A DNA stretch of 64,000 nucleotides from Atrina japonica (lineage: Eukaryota; Mollusca; Bivalvia; Pterioida; Pinnidae): contig BROG01000042.1 in the NCBI GenBank assembly GCA_030159075.1, positions 1,178,501-1,242,500 on the forward strand, in the 5' to 3' direction. How positions within the stretch are numbered: position 1 is the stretch's first letter; every line of letters starts with the position of its first letter. The notes beneath the pieces are model-generated. The model saw only the letters and a program-made list of their open reading frames with translations, did no database searches and was not told where the DNA came from. Both the position numbers and the translations under genes were made by a program. This document shows positions 59,618 through 64,000 of the stretch, piece by piece.

Positions 59618-62600
59618 AACAGTTTCTTTAAAAAAAATCTTCCCAAAGAACTATATGTGTATATTTATTTCTAATATCAATATTTTAGGACAATAGAAAA
59701 TTGTTATATCACAATATACAATACTACATTAGGAAATTGAAAAACAGCTTTGAGTATGTATTCAGAAGTTTGGTATAGGCTCAAACTATTTAAGTTTATC
59801 ATTTGTATACATAAACACAGTCATTATAAAAACTGGCAATGCACATACTGACACTGGAGATGTTATATTTACTACAACTTACCCCAGTAACAAAAGTGTT
59901 TTTGGCGGAAACTGAAAATCTGTTAAGGATACACTGTTTGCTGTTTGTTCTACACCAACTAACATATAACCCGACAGTTTTTTCTGCTGCAAATAGTCTG
60001 GTAACCGATCATGGTAAACCTAAGTATAAGAACAGACATTTTAATTTAGTACCATGTACAAACAGTCATGTGAACAAATTTATATACTTGTAACCTATGT
60101 ACACCTAATTTGGATAGCCAGGCGGACATATTGAATTTTACTGAATAATCAATTTGGCTTAATAAATAGAATTTTATACAGCAGGAAAAATGTTCTTGGA
60201 AAAAATGTGGTGTTATTGCAAGAATGGTGATAAATCGAGTGGCAATAATTAGAGAATTTACTGTATATGAGCCAGTGGCTGAAAAAAGGGTCCTTACGAC
60301 ACTTTAAAGGAGGCATATTGGGATTGTTATGACACTTTAAAGGAGGCATATTGGGATTGTTATGACACTTTAAAGGAGGGCATACTGGAGGCACTTTATA
60401 CTGGGATTGTTATGACACTTTAAAGGAGGCATACTGGGGCATTGTTGTTATGACACTTTAAAGGAGGCATACATACTGGGATTGTTATGACACTTTAAAG
60501 GAGGCATACTGGGATTGTTATGACACTTTAAAGGAGGCATACTGGGATTGTTATGACACTTTAAAGGAGGCATACTGGGATTGTTATGACACTTTAAAGG
60601 AGGCATACTGGACACTTTAAAGGGATTGTTATGACACTTTAAAGGAGGCATATTGGGATTGTTATGACACTTTAAAGGAGGCATACTGGGATTGTTATGA
60701 CACTTTAAAGGAGGCATACTGGGATTGTTATGACACTTTAAAGGAGGCATACTGGGATTGTTATGACACTTTAAAGGAGGCATACTGGGATTGTTTTAAA
60801 GGATGGGACACTTTTAAAGGAGGCATACTACTGGGATTGTTATGACACTTTAAAGGAGGCATACTGGGATTGTTATGACACTTTAAAGGAGGCATACTGG
60901 GATTGTTTATGACACTTTAAAGGAGGCATATACTGGGATTGTTATGACACTTTAAAGGAGGCATACTGGGATTGTTATGACACTTTAAAGGAGGCATACT
61001 GGGATTGTTATGACACTTTAAAGGAGGCATACTGGGATTGTTATGACACTTTAAAGGAGGCATACTGGGATTGTTATGACACTTTAAAGGAGGCATACTG
61101 GGATTGTTTATGACACTTTAAAGGAGGCATACTGGGATTGTTATGACACTTTAAAGGAGGCATACTGGGATTGTTATGACACTTTAAAGGAGGCATACTG
61201 GGATTGTTATGACACTTTAAAGGAGGCATACTGGGATTGTTATGACACTTTAAAGGAGGCATACTGGGATTGTTATGACACTTTAAAGGAGGCATATTGG
61301 GATTGTTATGACACTTTAAAGGAGGCATATTGGGATTGTTATGACACTTTAAAGGAGGCATATTGTGATTGTCATGTTTTTAGAAGTTTAATATGTGGAT
61401 TTGAAAAAAATACAATATGAGAATTAGTGCAGGCAACAGCTACTCCTTTTTTTCGGCACGAAAAATCTAGAAAATTAGACAAAATTCCTTGTTTTCTTGC
61501 ATTTCATCTCAACTGCTGGCTCTGTTTTCTTGCATTTCATCTCAACGACTGGCTCTGTTTTCTTGCATTTCATCTCAACTGCTGGCTCTGTTTTCTTGCA
61601 TTTCATCTCAACTGCTGGCTCATATATATAAATATGGGGCCCCTTTTATGAAAGGTCCTTAGTCCTAAATCTTAAGTCTTAGTTTAAACTGTCATGGGAC
61701 TGACCAATCAGCAATGCATTGCCATGGTAGTTAGGACTTAAAGTTATGATTTAGGACTTAGAACCTTTTGTAAAACGGGCCCCTGGTACCTATGTCCAAC
61801 TTTTGATGGCCAGGTGGACACATAGCCACTAAGTACATATATTACATTTATAAATCAGAATCAGTCAGCAAGGTTTTGCTTTAATATCAGTTGTTTAACC
61901 AAAAAAATATTTCGATTTGTTCTACTTTTACAACTTATACTTGATGTACAATAACAATTAAGTGCTATACACAACCGTAAAAAAGCTCATATTTATATAT
62001 ATTGTGTGAAAATAAGGTCAGGTCCAGTGTGGTATTCATATACAAATAGTAAGGTTGACTTAATCAATTGCAATTGAAAAAGTACCAAACCTGCATTTCT
62101 CAAGCAGTTTTCACAAAATATATAGGAATTAAAGAATCATCATGCCTGTGTATATCTCTTATTTGTTAGTGTATATCAATCTGAACAGTAAAATATGGAG
62201 AAATTTGTTTTGAAAAACCCATAGGTAGTGCCCCTTTAATATGTTAGCAAATTATACAAGAAAGACTCCCTCATTAAACCTAAGATTTCCATATTTACAA
62301 CCCATAAACAAGCTTGTGTTACAGGAAATAATTTGATAAATCTTAAAGCAAACAACCATTTTCACAAAAGTCAGGAAATGTGACTTACTTCTTTTATAGG
62401 CAGCCATTTTTGTGCAGTAACACTAAGGTTCTGAAACACTTTATCATCCAGATATTTCATTTTTCCAATCACAAACTCGGAAACTCCAAAGATTTCACTT
62501 GTTCTACAAAGACCTAAAAAAGGTGAAAATTTACAATGACTTGACTTAACATACCCATAGAAAATAAAGTTCTACATTTTTGTATGGGTAACACACTTCC

Positions 62601-63712
62601 ACCTACATACAGAATATAAAGTTCTACATGTTTGTATGTGCACCACACTTCAACATACCCACAAAATATAAAGTTCTACATGTTTGTATATGCACCACAC
62701 TTCAACATACCCACAGAATATTAAGTTCTACATGTTTGTATGTGCACCAAACTTCAACATACCCACAGAATATAAAGTTCTACATGTTTGTATGTCCACC
62801 ACACTTCAACATACCCACAGAATATAAAGTTCTACATGTTTGTATGTGCACCACCCTTCAACATACCCACAGAATATAAAGTTCTACATGTTTGTATGTG
62901 CACCACACTTCAACATACCCACAGAATATAAAGTTCTACATGTTTGTATGTGCACCACACTTCAACATACCCACAAAATATAAAGTTCTACATGTTTGTA
63001 TGTGCACCACACTTCAACATACACATAGAATATGTTCTTCAATATTTTTTATGCACCACACTACGATTTTTTCTGCCACCATCAGATTTTTTCCCTAACA
63101 ATTTCTGCCATCCTTAAAAATTTCCACTTTAAGTGTTTTGTTGTTTTAAAATGCACAATGGGTTGCTCGGTTGCTCAGTTATTTGGTTGCTCAGTTATTG
63201 ATAACCATCTGTTCTTGATGATAAAAAATGTATTTTCATCATTTTGATAAGCATCAATTCTAAGACACATTGAGAAGTCTGTCCCGAACCTAATGTCACC
63301 AAATTTATCCGATATTCAGCAAACTCTTTATGATTTTAAGACGAAAACCAAAAGATTTTATGCTGCATTTGTGTAAAAACATGACATACAATTGTATATA
63401 ATGATAAAAAAGACTGCTAATTTGAAGAAAGCTTCAGAAATATAAAAAATAATTGTAAGATTTTTGCAATACAAACAGATATATAATACTAAGATTTCTG
63501 CACTATAAATAGACATAATATTTTACCCCCTAAGTTTGGCACTTTGTCAATCAAGGAAGTGACCAAGATCAGACCGTCTGGATCATGTCTCTTTTTACTG
63601 TGTTCCAGCTCCTCAAGTACATCATCACCTGGATTCATTAGTCGCCATGGCATTATCTTTTTCTGGATGTCACCGTCTGTATTCTCTGACTCGTTGTTAT
63701 CTTCTGTTTCAA
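58366..63712 (-). CDS. TARBP1: TARBP1, SpoU-type tRNA 2'-O-methyltransferase, C-terminal part
   Basis: Four minus-strand exons are visible: 63527-63712, 62389-62513, 59883-60019 and 58366-58537. They make 620 nt, the last 205 or so residues. They cover the whole SpoU/SPOUT methyltransferase domain. Motif 1 is [20 protein letters not shown] with the catalytic-type Arg after NLGG. Motif 2 is LLLLGNEKEGIP. Motif 3 is [25 protein letters not shown] enzymes bind S-adenosylmethionine in a C-terminal trefoil knot and act as dimers. Vertebrate TARBP1 is the homologue of yeast Trm3, which methylates G18 of tRNAs. The very large N-terminal helical-repeat part of the family must lie beyond 64000, so the gene is cut by the window edge, not broken. 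Phases agree at all three junctions. Confidence 0.95.
58643..58796. mobile_element. Long near-perfect palindrome (foldback element)
   Basis: Arms of about 75 bp (58643-58717 and 58722-58796) begin AAGGATTGAATGTTATTTT and meet at GGAGCTCTTTAGAGCTCC. Only a handful of mismatches or small gaps are seen. It lies in the last TARBP1 intron. No clear target duplication is seen, so the element class is undetermined. Confidence 0.85.
59042..59416 (-). other. Unexplained GC-balanced open frame in TARBP1 intron
   Basis: A 124-codon frame on the minus strand (starting [20 protein letters not shown]) stands out because the sequence is less AT-rich than its surroundings. A shorter plus-strand frame overlaps it. 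I recognise no domain, and it does not fit TARBP1. It could be a transposon or retrocopy fragment, or chance. Confidence 0.2.
59559..59612. repeat. AT microsatellite
   Basis: An uninterrupted (AT)n of about 54 bp in the last TARBP1 intron. Confidence 0.97.
59883..60019 (-). CDS. TARBP1: TARBP1 exon, SPOUT core strand region
   Basis: A 137-nt exon encoding [20 protein letters not shown] then [17 protein letters not shown] and PPKTLLLL. The DYLQQKK..GY...GVEQTA pattern is the family's. Acceptor ATACTTAG, donor GTAAGT. The protein is encoded antisense to a spurious plus-strand open frame. Confidence 0.95.
60298..61374. repeat. 33-bp minisatellite, about 32 copies
   Basis: The unit is GACACTTTAAAGGAGGCATA then CTGGGATTGTTAT. 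Most copies are identical; a few have scrambled joins (60380-60480, 60600-60640, 60790-60830). It gives a meaningless 11-residue repeat on the minus strand. Confidence 0.97.
61486..61624. repeat. 33-bp tandem repeat at MITE end, 4 copies
   Basis: The unit TTTTCTTGCATTTCATCTCA then ACTGCTGGCTCTG is repeated about four times, the last running into the MITE terminus. It is independent of the other 33-bp array in the same element. Confidence 0.93.
61636..61783. mobile_element. MITE, GGGGCCCC/TTTTA termini (copy 2, inverted)
   Basis: It begins GGGGCCCCTTTTATGAAAGG and ends CCTTTTGTAAAACGGGCCCC. The interior reads ACCAATCAGCAATGCATTGC, the reverse complement of the 53953-54088 copy. Confidence 0.8.
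61862..62241 (+). mobile_element. MITE, copy 2 of the 43160-43532 family
   Basis: GAAAATAAGGTCAGGTCCAG, TGTGGTATTCATATACAAAT and AAATAGTAAGGTTGACTTAA match copy 1. The right end GTGCCCCTTTAA fits the AAAGGGGCA terminus. The left end is eroded. It lies about 150 bp from a TARBP1 exon. Confidence 0.75.
62389..62513 (-). CDS. TARBP1: TARBP1 exon, SpoU motif 1 end
   Basis: A 125-nt exon encoding [20 protein letters not shown] and on to [12 protein letters not shown]. The NLGG/GLCRT junction is the conserved SpoU active-site loop. Acceptor CACCTTTTTTAG, donor GTAAGT. Confidence 0.95.
62575..63030. repeat. 52-bp minisatellite, about 9 copies
   Basis: The unit is CTTCAACATACCCACAGAAT then ATAAAGTTCTACATGTTTGT and ATGTGCACCACA. 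The repeated frames on the plus strand are not genes. It begins about 60 bp from the TARBP1 exon at 62389-62513. Confidence 0.95.
63527..63712 (-). CDS. TARBP1: TARBP1 exon (penultimate three before the end), SpoU motif 1 start
   Basis: A 186-nt exon encoding [19 protein letters not shown], then [19 protein letters not shown] and [15 protein letters not shown], ending in phase 1 before GTAAAA. The downstream end is certain. The acceptor at CTCTTTACTACAG is the best pyrimidine-rich choice, but the frame stays open upstream, so the exon could start earlier. Confidence 0.8.
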
Positions 63713-64000
63713 CTGTAGTAAAGAGACTACTCATGTATTTGTACTGTAATACCATCAGTGATCTTTCATTCAACAAGATGTTAATGGAGTATATGTTGTA
63801 GACATTAACCTGGAGGACTTTTTTGCATTTTAAATGATGAGAGAAAAATTGCAAAATTAACCTCCATGAAAACAAATTACTTGGTCAATGAAAATCTTTA
63901 ATATTCCTCCTTATATATCTTTCATATTACTACTACTTATTTTTGGCATATATTAACCTCATTTAAATGATTTTGCATGAAAATATGCGAAATTATACCC
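63713..64000 (-). other. TARBP1: TARBP1 intron at window edge
   Basis: AT-rich sequence upstream of the first visible TARBP1 exon. The reading frame of that exon remains open for about 160 nt into it, but without conserved sequence. Further TARBP1 exons are expected beyond 64000. Confidence 0.5.

Larger units (their letters stand above)
60264..61631. mobile_element. MITE with expanded interior (relative of 7248-7500)
   Basis: The left end TATATGAGCCAGTGGCTGAA and the right end ACTGCTGGCTCATATATA are the same termini as the 7248-7500 element. AAAAATCTAGAAAATTAGAC and CTTGTTTTCTTGCATTTCAT near 61455-61505 match the 7248 element's interior in reverse complement. Two internal tandem arrays inflate it from about 250 bp to 1.37 kb. 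Confidence 0.75.

Noticed and set aside
59839..60093. 84-codon plus-strand frame
   Set aside because: It is the antisense of the TARBP1 exon at 59883-60019.
60448..61361. Minus-strand frames repeating [11 protein letters not shown]
   Set aside because: 33-bp minisatellite inside a MITE; the repeat period explains the open frame.
63544..63801. 85-codon plus-strand Ser-rich frame
   Set aside because: It is the antisense of the TARBP1 exon at 63527-63712.

Overview
The window is AT-rich nuclear DNA from an animal. It has intron-split genes, GT-AG junctions and very dense short-unit tandem repeats. The three proteins are animal orthologues. Several dispersed repeats (the 'AGCTCACCTGGCCC' class, a tRNA-headed SINE, many short inverted-repeat elements) look like those of bivalve molluscs. 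'Marine bivalve' is an inference from repeat style and is not proven by any single marker.

Genes. (1) ZFAND3 (A20 plus AN1 zinc fingers) is on the minus strand, with six coding exons from 19399 down to 4790 (253 codons plus stop). (2) VIPAS39/SPE-39, the VPS33B-binding subunit of the CHEVI endolysosomal tethering complex, is on the plus strand, with nineteen coding exons from 24522 to 55650 (571 codons plus stop). (3) The last four exons visible of TARBP1, a SpoU-type tRNA 2'-O-methyltransferase, are on the minus strand from 63712 down to 58366; its 5' part lies beyond the right edge. ZFAND3 and VIPAS39 are head to head, about 5.1 kb apart. VIPAS39 and TARBP1 are tail to tail, about 2.7 kb apart. 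The three do not form an obvious pathway. All exon boundaries were checked by hand for reading-frame continuity.

Layout. 1-4.75 kb: 3' flank, no gene seen. 4.8-19.4 kb: ZFAND3, whose introns hold minisatellites (59, 40, 17 and 52 bp units), a decayed pogo/Tigger-like transposon and several inverted-repeat elements. 19.4-24.5 kb: intergenic, dominated by a 3 kb array of a 67-bp unit. 24.5-55.65 kb: VIPAS39, where most large introns carry a private tandem array (units of about 120, 35, 88, 57, 23, 39, 50 and 33 bp). 55.65-58.3 kb: intergenic and 3' UTR sequence. 58.37-64 kb: TARBP1 3' end with foldback elements, 33-bp and 52-bp arrays and MITE-like elements.

Most notable: two tandem arrays are built from VIPAS39 splice junctions. 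Upstream of the last exon, about 20 copies of '3' splice site plus terminal micro-exon' lie in tandem, and many encode nearly the same C-terminus. Downstream of exon 13, a 50-bp unit repeats the exon end plus its 5' splice site, and all copies but one have lost the donor G. Several other arrays are internal expansions of short inverted-repeat transposons, seen by comparing an expanded and an unexpanded copy within the window.
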